From Marthasterias glacialis (lineage: Eukaryota > Echinodermata > Asteroidea > Forcipulatida > Asteriidae): a DNA stretch of 64,000 nucleotides. Positions 13,141-25,790 of this stretch are shown here, one piece after another. Position 1 is the first letter of the stretch. Each line of letters opens with the position of its first letter. The DNA lies in NCBI GenBank assembly GCA_911728455.2, contig OU452231.1:14341838-14405837 (forward strand). The letters run 5' to 3'. The notes below the pieces were generated by a model. The model had not been told where the DNA came from. It worked only from the letters and a program-made list of their open reading frames with translations, and searched no databases. Made by a program: the position numbers and the translations under genes.

Positions 13141-13524
13141 CCATCTATTGAGTGAAAACTGGCTGTATGGTTCATGAACACGGACCAGACTAATTAGAAT
13201 AACAAAGACCATAGTGTGTGGGCTACTCTTTACGCTGAGGAAAGAATTGACTGGAAATTTGACGTGCAGAAATACGCTTGTACCAAGATTCTGTGAAAGA
13301 CGAAGCTAGAAACGGATTTGTTAAAATAGTTCTTACACTTCAGAGAAAATATACACAGAGGTATTGTTATACATTTCATAAATGTTTTTTTCAAATTCGC
13401 CCTCTTCTTTTATTATCTTATTATTTTCACTTAGCTATTTATTGTTATAATCTGTTTAAAAAAATTATTATTATTATTATTATTTCACGATATCACAGCA
13501 TGCAAAAGAAAGATCTCATTTTCC

Positions 13525-13930
13525 TCTGTGCCGGTAACTCCTCGAGTCGGGCTACGCCCCGTAGCCTTAGATCTCGAGGTTCTTTCGCAGGATCCTAGCT
13601 CTTCCCCAAAAGTGCCGCCTTTTGCAGCAAATCTACCCTCACAGTTGTGCCTATTTGATCTAGATGCTTCTCCAGTGCCTTCGGAATGGTGCCAAGTCCT
13701 GATACTTCTCGATCTTTTCCATCTCCTTAGAAGCTACCCTTATATCACCCGGCACATCTGTCGATGATATGACCCATCTTCTTCGTCTTATCTAAGACTA
13801 CAACATCCGGACGTCTATGTTCTATAACATCATCAGTCTGAATGTTGAAGTCCCAGAGGATCTTGACCTCGTCGGTCTCTACAACTTTCTCTGGAACGTG
13901 GTCGTACCACTTGCTATGCACCTGGACACC
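13525..13930 (-). pseudogene. Retroelement endonuclease-like C-terminal fragment, decayed
   Basis: Read on the minus strand from 13930, about 50 intact codons give KWYDHVPEKV...KILWDFNIQTD...RRPDVVVLDK. This pattern recurs at the C-terminus of invertebrate retroelement ORFs and resembles a restriction-like PD-(D/E)XK nuclease core (WD...RPD..V.DK). A stop follows near 13757. Further on, frame-shifted pieces (LLQKAAL, RILRKNLE) match the expected downstream block. The family assignment rests on remembered motif patterns. Confidence 0.55.
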
Positions 13931-14118
13931 ATACTATATATTATTAATAAATACCTAGGACAGTTTGTGGATTCTGATTGGTCAAAACGTGATCACGTGG
14001 GGGTGTATTAACGGCGATATAAAGACCGGCTAACAAAACAAGAAAGTATCGCCGAGAAATAAAAGTTACAAAATGGACGATTTTAGCCGTTTATTTCGTT
14101 AAAAAGGTATTTATTAAT

Positions 14119-14282
14119 GGGAATAACAGTGCGAGGACCCGGTCTTCACTGCTTGGTAATGACCTTGGGTGGTGGCTGGCCGCTGTTAACGACCGCGCCT
14201 CCGGCTTGGTCGTTAACAGCGGCCAGCCACCACCCCGGTCATTACCAAGCAGTGAAGACCGGGTCCTCGCACTGTTATTCCC
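14119..14282. repeat. Near-perfect 75-bp-arm inverted repeat
   Basis: Arms 14119-14194 and 14208-14282 are reverse complements apart from one 2-3 nt difference (TTG against GG), around a 13-nt loop. The arm begins GGGAATAACAGTGCGAGGAC. The near-identity suggests a recent foldback or palindromic insertion. It directly adjoins the TAC microsatellite. Confidence 0.85.
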
Positions 14283-14288
14283 TAATTA

Positions 14289-14413
<125 letters not shown>

Positions 14414-15320
14414 AATTTCAAACTGTATCTTACACGTTAAGATCTTCGAATCCATATTGCTTAGATATTCTGACAATACCTGGATAGATCACTTTTGAGA
14501 TTAATTAATGTAAACTTATTGAACTTCTCATTCAACGATATACAATGAATATAATACCTTGAGGGTCCGAATACATTTATAGAAGTTTGGTTTATTTGCT
14601 TAGATCAGCACTTCTGAAATCACCAAAGGTTCTTCAGATTTCCTGAACAAAATCTTTAGCTTTGATTTTTTCTTTACACGTCCCTGGCTCAGCTTCTTCA
14701 TCAGCAACATTAGGTAGATGTATGTCATACATGGTTAGCCATATAGGCTTCTATAAAACACATGTGCAGTCATGAATCAGCTAAAGGCTAAAGGTCTATT
14801 AACCGAGTCTGTGAATTGGGGAAATTGATTCAAAGTTCCTCATCGATGAACCCGATATGTTACCCCCTGTCTGTGTGGACGAGCACACACACCGTTGTGG
14901 GGACATTTATACAATGGAACAAAGGTCCCCACAACGTTTGTCTTTGTCAAACACTGGGGGTTCCTTAGAAAAGGGAATAATTGAACAACATTAAGGTGTC
15001 CCCACAACTTGGTGTTAACAAGAAATAGTGGACGCGTTAATTCCACCCTGCTTTTAATGCCATTACATAGGAGATAAACATAGAGTTCCAGTTCCTACAC
15101 ATTAGTGTTTTCCCACCTATGAAAACATAACCTTAAAATGTCTTTGTGATTTCCCCTATTATGTATTATGGTCCTGCAGGGTATAATTTGCCAATGTGTC
15201 TAATATGGAGGAATAAAAACTTGAAGAAAATTTCAAAGTGGTAAAATGTGTGTCCCTAATAAGTGTAATGCACGTTTTGATTGTATTGTGGTGAATCGAG
15301 ATGAATGTTACACTGCAGTT

Positions 15321-16179
15321 AAGTAAGGTAATTTCTATGAAGCCCCATTCGTGCCGCTTAACTAGTGCATGTAAGCTTCACCTTAAGCGATGTGATTCAC
15401 AGCACCGCCACTTATTGCTTGCGGCTGCCACTCGGTAATGTGTGGCCGCAAGACCTGTAAATATCAAAGATTTTCGAAAATCTTGGACACGGCCAAAAGT
15501 CGATTTCCTTTATTTGATATTTAACGGACCTTTACCCGAAGAAAATGAATAAACATTGCTCGACCCCGAACATCCGGTCCGAAGTGTCAAATTGCGAATT
15601 TACTTTGTCTGTGCCGGCAAGTTATCGGTAAAGCGCTTCGTTACTCAACGCGAAAACAGACCCCGTGTCGCATGGATTTTGCGTGACGTTGCATATGGAG
15701 TCGCTTCGCGCGGTTAGAGAACCGTACCACTATTCTCTATTATACTGACTACTGAGTATAATAATAGAGATCAGTGTACGTACTACTACTTAAGCGTGTA
15801 TGTCAAGGATCACGATGAATGCATTTTATTGCATGGGGTGAATGGTTCAAAAGTGAAGCAAAAGTTAAGGTCGGTTTTAAAAAATAAATATTTTTCCAAG
15901 ATTTGCGAAACTGTTTACTATTTAATATTTGTAAATCAACCTTTTATTTATTTAAACCATATTCAATAGATGCAATTTATTAAAACTGCACAATACAACT
16001 TCTTTTTAAAAACAATTGCCACAATACATGCTGTACTAGCTGTTAATCGAGGTGCCCGTTAATAACGATTCTCGCGAAAACTCGTACGCTCTCGAGGTCA
16101 ACTTACACATTCTATTCAAAACAGCCTCTGAACTGCCGGAAAATATTATGATTATTGCGGCCTCTTGTGATCATCCAAG
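15321..16179. other. Non-coding stretch between repeat units
   Basis: No gene was recognised. It contains a short hairpin at 15734-15770 (TCTCTATTATACT ... AATAATAGAGA). It is less AT-rich in its first half than its neighbours. Confidence 0.4.
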
Positions 16180-17320
16180 CATTTACTTTCTCTAGTGAGT
16201 GAATACTGGCTGTAAGGTTTATGAACCCGGACCCGGATTGATTTGAATAACAAATGCCGTAGTGGGTACTCAAGCTTTACCAGCTAAGAAAGAAATGACT
16301 GGAATTTGTGCAAATACAAGCCCTTGTATCAAGGTTCTGTGTGAAAGACGGAGATAGGAACGGATTTAAGTTAAAATAGTTCGTTTATTTCATAGAAAAT
16401 ATGAACAAAGTGGCATTGTTGTATACGATTCGCCTCTTCTTTTCTTATTTTAATATTTTTACCATCTTCAGATTTCCTGAACAAAGTGTTTGGGTTAGAA
16501 TATACCTTTACACGTCCCTGGCTCAGCTTCTTCATCAGCAACATTAGGTAGATGTATGTCATACATGGTTAGTCATATAGGCTTGTATAAAACACATGCG
16601 CAGTCATGAATCAGCTAAAGGCTAAAGGTCTAAGAACCGAGTCTGTGACTAGGAGAAATTGATTCAAAGTGTCCCATCGATGAACCCGATATGTTACCGC
16701 CTGTCATGATGAAAGTACACGTCAATTAAAACCCTGTTTTTATTGCCATTACATACTAATTGTCTTCAATCAGCTTGCCCATACTCCAATGCGCAGAAAC
16801 AAGACAGGGCGAGTTATAAACGCAAGTCTCTTCACAGCACAGCTAAGAACAGGAAGGAGTAATGAATCTGTTGCGAGACAAACCTAACTGCATCTTCCCC
16901 TATTAAATACAATACCCTAATAGTAATACACAGTGTGAAATCCACAGAGCCGAGACGACTCATTAGGCCTGGGATATGGAGAAAAACAATCAAATGTCTC
17001 CTGTTCCTTTCAGAAACACAACTCAATCGGAGATCTTATAATTTATGACGTGACGGCAAAAAACTTTAGCTTTTATTATAGTGTTTTCCCACCTTTGAAA
17101 ACATTAATTTAAAATGTCTTTGTGATTACCCCCTACTATGTATTTTGGTCCTGCAGGGTATAAATTTGCCAATGTCTCTAATACATGGAGGAATGACAAC
17201 TTGAAGGAAATTTTGAAGTGGTGAAATGTGTGTCCCTGATAAGTATTATACACGTCATGGTTGCATTGTAGTGATTTGAGGTCAAAGTTACACCGCAGAT
17301 TAATAAGGTTATTTCTACAG
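16180..17320. repeat. Local triplication, unit 2
   Basis: Collinear with both halves of unit 1 without the 1.1-kb insertion, so it probably shows the ancestral arrangement. No protein-coding content was recognised. Confidence 0.65.
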
Positions 17321-17679
17321 AAGCTTCTTAAAATTCCAACAAATAAACAATTGTGGTCTATAAGAACTTTACATTTGTTGAATTTCATTTTGATCTAAAT
17401 AATAACTTTGGTGAATATTAATTCATAATACCCCCAGTTTAAGCTGTCCTATTGGTTGAAAGGTGGTCACATGGCCATGGATAGGCCTATATCTGTTGGA
17501 AGGATGCGAGAAAAAAACTTATTTTTGAGTTGTATGCCATATTTAGTGGTGCTGCTGCTACAGCATGATGTACATGTGTTTCCCTGAGCGTTTTAGTTAA
17601 AGAAATTCAACGAACCTGCTTGTGCCTTTTCTTTATTTCATTTTTAGAGGACAAAACTGAAAGATAAAAGTTACCCTTA

Positions 17680-18200
17680 ATGTAGAATGTGAATTAATTT
17701 AAATCACATTTCTGTTTCACAATTTAACAGATTCTACTAAGAAGAGGTTTTTTAGCCACGCACTACCGGCGTTGGACGACGATTATGTAGCCACCCGCCT
17801 GTTATTTTGTTTGTAATGTAGGCCTAAATCACTGTAAAAAAAAAAAAAAAAAAAACCTTGCAAAATTTCAAATAGGAAAAGGAATCACACAGTTTGGGAA
17901 AGCAATTTCTTTCGATGATTTCAGCTTCAAAACTTCGAAATTTTGTGTCGAAAAGTGTGTGGTGATCGCGTTCGTCCGGCCTAAGTCCCGTCGTTCACTA
18001 GTACACATCGTGCACATTTATACGGTACTTGTACAATTTGCAAGACTTGCTGGAACTGTCCTTACTGGCTTTATTCAGCCACTCGAAGGTCGCTGGTACA
18101 AACTCTGGAACATTTTTCACAGATTTCGAGCAGGAAAAGTCTCGATGGAATAAACTAAATGCAACAATCATCGTATACCGTACCGCACTTTCCTGTGGAG
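17680..18200. repeat. Interspersed repeat family A, larger copy
   Basis: 17690-17850 is the reverse complement of about 10230-10380, and 17960-18200 matches 63480-63740 directly (GCTGGAAC.GTCCTT...TTATTCAGCCA, then CCGCACTTTCCT.TGGAGGACGTCGTG). Short frames across it are not conserved between copies. Confidence 0.65.
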
Positions 18201-18364
18201 GACGTCGTGTTGAATTTTTGGGTGAACAAAGAAAAATTGGCTGGGGGAATTGAACCTGCGACCACCGGTTACTGCTATGTAGCCAGGGATCACAAAAATG
18301 TATTTAAAAATTACCCAGTCAGTTTCCCTTGTGGTTTATTGCTTGATAAATAAATGTATGAATA

Positions 18365-19110
18365 GACAAATACTTGAGGGTCAATACATTTCACTAGTAG
18401 AAGGTTGGTTTATAGTTGCTTAGATCAGCACTTCTGAAATCACCAAAGATTCTTCAGATTTCCTGAACAAAGTGGTTGGGTTAGATTATACCTTTACACG
18501 TCCCCTGGCTCAGCTTCTTCATCAGCATTAGGTAGATGTATGTCATACATCGTTCAGCAATTGGCTTTCAAAAGACACATGAGCAGTCATAAGTTAGCAA
18601 AGGGCAGCATTTCCAAGAACGGAGTCCGTGACTTGGGGAACATAATTCAAAGTTCTCCATCGAAGAACCAGATATGTTACCGCCTGTCATGATGAAAATC
18701 TTGTTTTTATCGTCATTACATAATAATTATCAGCAGTCAGCTTGGGGTTCCAGTTCCCTTAGTACACAGTGCGAAATTTAAAGGGTTGAGCGGTCTCACT
18801 GACATAGACCTGGGAATTGAAGAAAACATTCAAACATCTCCTCATACACAACAACTCATACTTATGGTGTTAAGGCAACAACTTGAGTTTTTGAAATTGT
18901 TTTCCCACCATGCATGCACAGTTTGATGTCCAACGAAAAAATACTTTAAAAGTACTTTGTGTTTACCCCAATCATGGTCATGTACGGGTCAACAAATGTA
19001 AAGGTCTTTAAATATGGAGGAATGGAAACTTGAAGGAAATTTCTCAGTAGTACTGCTCCTGATAATAATTATTAGGCTAGGCCTGCACAATCATGGTTGC
19101 ATTGTTGGTC
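18365..19110. repeat. Local triplication, unit 3 (5'-truncated)
   Basis: Matches the right halves of units 1 and 2 (TTAGATCAGCACTTCTGAAA..., GGCTCAGCTTCTTCATCAGC, TATGGAGGAATGGAAACTTG) with more divergence. It ends about 350 bp upstream of the putative PKS TATA box. Confidence 0.6.
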
Positions 19111-19462
19111 TCCCTTAAAAGAAAAAAAAAGAAAACACCACTACCACGAATAACAACACAACAACAACTACTACACAACAACTTTAACAACACTCTCTAT
19201 AATAACAATAACAATAAAAAAAAAAACTACCCGGATTCTGTTTAATAAAAGGCGTTTGTTACTTCGGCCACACAACAATAGATGATCACGCTTGCGGCCT
19301 TCTGGATTGACGTGTCCACTTGCATTATTCAGGCCAGGTCCGGTTATGCAAATCACAACCAAATACGTGACGTAGGCAAACTTATTTAGTAAACTGCAAA
19401 CGATGTTTTAGTGAGTGTATAGCTACTGTAACTCCTGTATCCGTCCAGGGGTGGCATGAGCT

Positions 19463-19470
19463 TATATAAG
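19463..19470 (+). promoter_or_regulatory. Putative TATA box of the polyketide synthase gene
   Basis: TATATAAG lies 33 bp upstream of a full initiator match (CCAGTTC, A at 19496). A CRE-like TGACGTA occurs at about 19369. A strong splice donor (AAAG|GTAAGC) follows at 19683/19684. The next matching untranslated acceptor on this strand is the PKS one at 26879, which makes this the likely PKS promoter. The link across the 7.2-kb intron is inference. Confidence 0.45.
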
Positions 19471-19495
19471 GCTGTGCTCTCCCATGTAAAGAGCC

Positions 19496-19683
19496 AGTTC
19501 TTATCCGACGTTTTAACTGCTACACAGCTTTGTCCTCTGGAAGGAGGAAGGAAATCTGGAAGGAGGACTGTATTGTAGGTGCATTTTTTCAGTAACGTTT
19601 GAGTCTGTGATCAATTTGATAAGCATACGCACAAGAGGAGGAAAACTTCACACCTGGCATCGGTCGCAATCTCAGCTAGAAAG
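19496..19683 (+). other. Putative non-coding first exon (5' UTR) of the PKS gene
   Basis: 188 nt between the initiator and a consensus donor, containing no ATG in any frame, as expected for a leader exon. It would splice to the acceptor at 26878-26879. No transcript evidence is available here. Confidence 0.4.
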
Positions 19684-20059
19684 GTAAGCTTGGATTGATC
19701 ATTCAGAATCCCTGAATCGTAAATGATATTATGTTAAAAACATGACTTCGTAGAAAAGAGTTATGAGCGTGTCCACGAGACGACAATGCAGATCGTGATA
19801 AGATGGAGTCGGAGACGGATTTGGCTAAAATTTGGGGGTAGGGGGTAGGGGGTCATAGGTAGCCTTGAGGTTGTACACAATTTTAGCCCAATCCAACCTC
19901 CTCATAAAATAATAGCACAATATGTACCTTTTTGGGAAAAATGCGTGATTTTGATGATTTTGGACTACACAAGTTTAAACGTGTGGCTGTTCAACAATGG
20001 AAAGCAGCAGATCATCAAGATTTTCAGGGTTTAGAGGTTGTATCCTCTCCTAAACCTGA

Positions 20060-20186
20060 GGTGGATTTCACAAACCTAGTCCTAACGTAGGACTAGTCCT
20101 TACTTATGACAAGTCGTATAAGTAAGGACTAGTAACTCATCCTAACTCGGGATAAGACTAGTCCTAGCACTTTGTGAAATCCACCC
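20060..20186. mobile_element. Palindromic MITE, GGTGGATTTCACAAA type
   Basis: It starts GGTGGATTTCACAAACCTAG and ends with the inverse CTTTGTGAAATCCACC. The interior is built of nested palindromes of CTAGTCCTAAC/AAGGACTAG. The terminus shares ATTTCACAAA with the 840-1288 family. Confidence 0.8.
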
Positions 20187-20439
20187 CTGGATGTCCAACT
20201 TGAGAATTGGTTATTTATTTAACTGACAGAGGCAAGTCTTTACTTTAGGGTCCCCCACATTTACATCATAGTAATAGCTATCTTTGAATAGTCGTAGAGT
20301 CCTTAGTGCAGGTCTTTGAACAGTGAAACTCTTAATGACAGAAACTTCTTATCGTGGTCTTTTGGAAGCATCAATAAAAAAAAATTATCATAGCAGTTTT
20401 TAGTATGAACTTGCGGGAACCTGCTTTAGCTTTCTATCA

Positions 20440-21180
20440 GTCCTCCGTATTTTCCGAAGTTTTCAACTGATTTTGATGAAGCTTGCCACAAATGCTCATT
20501 TTTACCGATTTCAACGTGATGAGGTAAAAACAAAATCCACAAATCGTCACTAGGGGGCGTTTTGGCTGTATTTTGCCCATTTTTGGTTAGAAACGTTCTT
20601 TCCCCGTAATGTCTGAATTTGTTGTCGTAATATTTTGAAACTTTGCAAACCTGTTCATTTTAACAGGATCAATATAATTCCAACCTATTTTAATAACTGG
20701 AGTTACTTTTGGGGCGCTATAACCCATTAATTTATTCCATTTTGGGGGAATTATTTGTTTTGCGTTTTTCCAGTTAAAAATCAAAGTGGCCAACGCCCAT
20801 CATGGCCCAGGGAGCAATGATGGCTTGGTTGACAAATCTGACTATTTTTTTCGGTCTGACAAGTTAGAAATTAGCATGGCGTAATTATTCTGTTGTTAAA
20901 AAAAACTTTATATAGGCTGAAAACACAAAATCCAAGAAGGCCGCCAAATATGGCGGCTATTTTGAATTCCCAAAGCATTTCAGACTACAACATGATTCAT
21001 CACTGTCACTTTTCTGGGGTAAAATATCAAAGACAAGTGGGTATTGTGTCCAAAAAGTCAAAAATTCGCTAAAAACATTAAACTTGTGTGACCCAAGGTA
21101 AAACAAATCGTTGCCATGGCAACAATTTACTCCACGTTGCAATACTATTTTGCCAAATATAAATTGTGAGAAAAGTCAGA
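20440..21180 (+). mobile_element. piggyBac-like non-autonomous element, copy B
   Basis: Collinear with the complete copy at 49530-50452 from TCCTCCGTATTTTCC through TTGCCACAAATG to the GTTGCCATGGCAAC palindrome (21110-21123). It includes the palindromic GGCCGCCAAATATGGCGGC block (about 20939). Its ends are eroded. No long frame is present. Confidence 0.6.
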
Positions 21181-21333
21181 AATGATACACAATTTGAATC
21201 AACGTACTCCATCTATCAAATACCTCGCGTTTTGTTCACACCACGAAATGGTTTGCATTTCCCTTCATGGAGTAGATGACAGGATTTTCTTAATGATGTC
21301 CAACTTGAACCTACAAGTTGGGCATGAATACCT

Positions 21334-22225
21334 TATCAGGATGGGCGGGGGGGGGGGCACAATGTGCCCCCTCAAAATCTTTGCCCGTAACTTTTGATCG
21401 CTTAGTTCGATCACCACAAAACGTGTCCACTTTTCCCAAAATGTATCTAGAATCATGTTGGCAAAAGATAATTGATAATGGGGGTTAGCTGTTGCCATGG
21501 CAACCATATGTTTGACCTTGGGTCCCAACGATTTTGATGTTCTTTAGTGATTTGGTTTTTACTTTTTGAACACAACGTCCACTTCTTTTTGGATTTTTTG
21601 CCATAGAAGTGAAAGTGATGAATTACGTGATATAGTCTGAAATGCGTTTTAAGTTTAAAATGGCAGCCATATTTGGTGGTCATTTTGTGTTTTCAGCCTG
21701 TATTTAGGGTGTCAAGTAATATCAAGTTCTTATTTAACAATATAATATTTTCAACATGCTAATTTCTTACTTCTCATGCCAAAAATATTTAAGATATGTC
21801 AACCAAGTCTTATCATTGCTCCCTGGGCCCTGGGCGGCGGCCATTTTGATTTTTAAGTGAAATAAACCGCAAAAAAAAAACATTTGTTTCCCCAAAATGG
21901 GATAAATAAGTGGATTACAGCCCCCCCCCCCCCAACGGTGACCCCAGTAATTAAATTAGGTTGTAATTTTATTAATCATGTTAAAATGAAAAAGCTTTCC
22001 ATGTTTCAAATCATTTGGATAAAAGATACAGAAATTATGCGTAAAATACGATTTTTGACCAAACATTGGCAAAAAACAGTCAAAAACACTTTCTAGTCAA
22101 AAACACTTTCTAGTGACGAAATTTGTTGTTGTCATCATGTAGAACAGTGGTGAAATGAACATTTGAGGCAAGTTTCATCAAAATCTGTCAAAAACCTTGG
22201 ACAATAGAGGGGGAGGCACTATGTG
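21334..22225 (-). mobile_element. piggyBac-like non-autonomous element, copy C
   Basis: The same family in reverse orientation. It opens with the poly-G/GGGGCACAATGTGCCCCC terminal block (21347-21370) and carries GTTGCCATGGCAAC at 21491-21504. With copy B it forms an inverted pair. Confidence 0.6.
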
Positions 22226-22954
22226 TCTAATGTAGGTTGATCTCAAATTGAAGAAAATTGTCATCTTTGTTGACCACAAGCAAACAAAAGCAAGAAGAGC
22301 TGAAAACTGTTTTATATCATATTATTGCAGTTGGATATCTGATCCATATTTTTTCAAGTTTGGTGAATGTCAGCCCTGCACTAATTAAGCTATGGTTTAC
22401 CGCGTAGATGACTCTTTTTCTCATTAGAGCTGATACATGATTTTCGAATGCCTAGATATCAGCAGTCAATGATTGCACATCAAATGTTTGTATTTCATCA
22501 TGTAGAAGAGAACAAGCCTTTTCTTTTGATATATAATTTGACAATAAACGATGAAGTTTAAGGGCATAAACGCGGCTCTAATTATACGCCAAAGTTGCCT
22601 AAAAACAGCTCTCCAGATGTACCCCTTTTTGCAGAAAATTGTCAATGCCTCGGTCACTGTGGGATTGCAGAACGAGCTACTCCACCACGTGGTACCGTGC
22701 CAGGTGGGGTTCAAATAGCCAAAATTTGAACTTATTTCGCTGACCCCTAACTTGTCGATTTTTCAAATTAAAATAACCGAGCAAATGGGTAACTTTACCA
22801 TTTTAAGTCCACTGCGAACAACCTCGGAAAATTTCACCCAGATATTAAACTTAACTGAGTCCAATGGGTAGTTTAACCAGCCATTTTCTGCCCAGGTAAG
22901 CTAACCTTGTCAACCTAACCGTGCCAAAAAGTCAAGTGCGGACGCATCGTCCCG
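22226..22954. other. Non-coding stretch, no gene recognised
   Basis: AT-rich, with short chance frames only. The last 200 bp (AATGGGTAA..TTTACC, CCCAGGTAAGCTAACC) may be outer parts of the 22955-24035 element. No splice-bounded exon is visible. Confidence 0.35.
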
Positions 22955-24035
22955 GTCAAACCGGTCAGTAAAATACTATGGTGTATATTCTTGACATTTA
23001 ATCCAAAACAAAGATATCTCTCTTTATAAAGTTTACTTCCAGTAATAGAGATTTCTCTATTTATTGATTTGATAGAAATATCTCTATTAATAATAAAGAT
23101 ATCTCTATTTCGTTTCCAGTTCCATGCACCGTGTCATAGGAAGGTCAACGAATTCTTAACGTACTTATTTTCTCAAAAAGCTAGGGGGTCGCAACTTTTC
23201 GCAGATACGTTTTAGGTGATATCGATTTATACAAATTATTGTGCTGGCCGAATGAGGGCGTTATACCCATTCGAAGTCCATTTTTAGTACTTTATTGCGT
23301 TTATCGATATCTACGAAATTGCATGTTCGTTACTCCGCCAACAAACACGTTCAGTGTGTCTGTGCGTGTGTATGCGATGGTTTGCCAGTAACTCGTAACG
23401 CTTTATCCGATAAACGCGAAAAATGCTGACTTTTCCAAAATATACCTTTAGGGTCATGTTGGCAATAAAATAATTGATAACGAGGGTCAGCTGTTGCCAT
23501 GGCAACGATTTGTTTGAACTTGGGTCACACGATTTTAATGTTTTTTCGTGATATTTTAAAACTTTTTAAACACAATTTCCATTTGCTCCCCCAGAAAAGT
23601 GATAGTGATGAATCACGTAAGAGTCTGAAATGCTGAATGCCAAATGGCCACTATATTTGACGTCCATCTTGGATTTTGTGTTTTTCAGTCTGTAACTAGG
23701 GGGTCAAATTATATCAAGTTTTTAACAATAGAATATTTTCTACATGTTAATTTCTTTCTTAATTAGGCCCCAAACCTTAATTGCTCCCTGGGCCATGGGC
23801 AGTGGCCATCATTGGGTGAAAACACGCAAAAAACAAAGTATTTCCCCCAAAGCTTGATAAATGAATGGATTATGGCGCCCCAAAGGTGACCCAAGCTATT
23901 GAATTACGTTGGAATTATATTCATCATGTTAAATGAACGAGAGGGCAAAGAGGCCAACACTATTATTAATAGAGATATCTCTATTTTGGATTAAATGTTA
24001 AGACCGTACGCCATAATATGCAACATCCGGTTTGC
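22955..24035. mobile_element. Inverted-repeat element interrupted by copy D
   Basis: Arms at about 22955-23022 and 23970-24035 are imperfect inverse repeats (TTGACATTTAATCCAAAACA and TTTTGGATTAAATGTTAAGA, extending outward through ACTATGGTG / CGCCATAATAT). Inside the left arm are tandem AGAGATATCTCT-type palindromes (about 23010-23110). The centre holds a piggyBac-like copy, which implies nested insertion. Confidence 0.55.
23190..23945 (-). mobile_element. piggyBac-like non-autonomous element, copy D
   Basis: Same orientation and order as copy C, with GTTGCCATGGCAAC at 23493-23506 and the GCTCCCTGGGCC block near 23781. The ends are uncertain. Confidence 0.5.
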
Positions 24036-25106
24036 ACGCGCAAAGGCTGGTTTATAGCCGGACGCGCGATGGTCACGCGACGGTACAATCAACGCATGAC
24101 ACAGCAGAGTCAACACTAACGCCTCAGTTGGTTTGTTTCACGATTGTTTCGGTTAGTTTACCCAGCTAAAATAATCCTAGTGCAGACACCGGTAAGATTT
24201 ACCCAGTGGAAGTTACTCATGGTCTAATAACCCTTTCGCTTATTTATTCCACTTTATTCATACTAAATTAATCATATAATTTAGTATAAAATATGATCAT
24301 ATACAATTTAGTAACTTTTTAGAGAGCTGTCACAGCCCTATCTCTTTGAAGTGGTATCTTAACATATCGGGTTATAAGATTGTATGTACCTCTCGGGTTA
24401 AACTAATTCATAATTCCTACGCTATTTTCACTAAAACTCATTAATACTTAAGTTGATGTCTGAGGTAACTTCTGAACTCATAAGTTTAGAACTGTTTTTG
24501 CGCGGTTTATTTAAGATGAAGTATACACAATTATTTATGTACGATTGGTTATGGTTTACAAAATTACGTGATTTTACGTGGCAAGTTGGTTGGCAACAAC
24601 TTGTACTTTTTTGGGGGGAACAAAATAAACAAATCATTATTACATAATTAGATTATTAGTCTTAGGTTAATTAATTATACAAGTTTCAATACACACCTTG
24701 GTAATATTGTTCCAAGGAAGTAAATCAAGTTTAATATTTGAGAGATTCTGCTGCGTTCGAAACGGCAGGCGCGACTCTAGAGCCAATATAATGATGAATT
24801 TGCGTTTTCCATTCGCCAAGCAAACTTAATCATTGTTACACGATTTTTCCAAAAGAGTGCCACGCTTATTTAAAACTAAAGTTCCACTTGATTATATTTT
24901 CAAGCAGAAAAAGGCCGAGTAATGGGCAAACTCATTTGCTATAAAAGGTATTAAAGAGTTTTAAAAAAGGAAAAGATATAAACAGACAAATAAATAAATA
25001 ATTAACTAAAAGAGGACAGAAATAATGTATTTATTTTGTTGATCAACAATTCATCAACACTCGTCAACCTCGTCAGTTATAATTGGAATTAATTCCTAAA
25101 TTTTGT
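24036..25106. other. Non-coding stretch, no gene recognised
   Basis: Strongly AT-rich intronic DNA if the distal PKS promoter is right. The 64-codon frame at 24453-24647 has no recognisable domain and no matching splice sites that I would trust. Confidence 0.4.
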
Positions 25107-25790
25107 AACTCTATCAGGACCGGGCTTTGGGATGTACGGGGATCCGCGGGGGGGGGGGGCTTTGTATTTTCCCAATAATTCAATAAGTCGTACCATCATT
25201 GGGGGCTCTATAATCCATTAATGTGGCCCATACAAAGTTAGTTTCTTTTTAGGTTTTTTTCGCTTAAAAATCAAAATGGGTGCCGCCCAAGGCCCAGGGA
25301 GCAATGATAAGGCTTGGTTAACAAATTTAAATTATTTTTAGCCCGATAAGTTAGAAATTAGCATGTTGCGAATATTCTATTGTGACCTCCTTAATTTGAC
25401 CTCCTTATTGCAGGCTGAAAACACAAAATCTAAGACGGCCACCAAATAGGACGGCCATTTTGAAATCCCCTAAGCATTTCAGACTATCAGGTGATTCATC
25501 TCTATCATTTTTCTAGCAGTTTAAAATTAAAAATAAGTGGAAATTATTTTCAAAAAAGTAAAAACAAATCACAAAAAATATTAAGATCGTGTGGCAAACA
25601 AGGTCAAACAAATGGTTGCCATGGCAACATCTAACCTCCAGTACTAATTATCTTTTGCCAACATGATTCTAGATATATATATTGGGAAAAGTCAGAAAAT
25701 TTCGCGGTGATCAAAACAAGCGTTAAAAAGTTATGGGAAAATATTCCCCCCCTTTTTTTAAAGAGTGTTTTCATTCCCATACCGTTGTTG
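25107..25790 (+). mobile_element. piggyBac-like non-autonomous element, copy E
   Basis: Begins CTATCAGGACCGGGCTTTGG, the terminus of the complete copy, then poly-G. After an internal deletion it continues with the GCCCAGGGAGC block (25290) and GTTGCCATGGCAAC at 25615-25628. Confidence 0.6.

Noticed and set aside
18235-18300. tRNA-like segment with GGTTCAATTCC on the minus strand
   Set aside because: It has a B-box-like motif only, with no convincing A box or stems, and lies beside family A repeat. Too weak to call.
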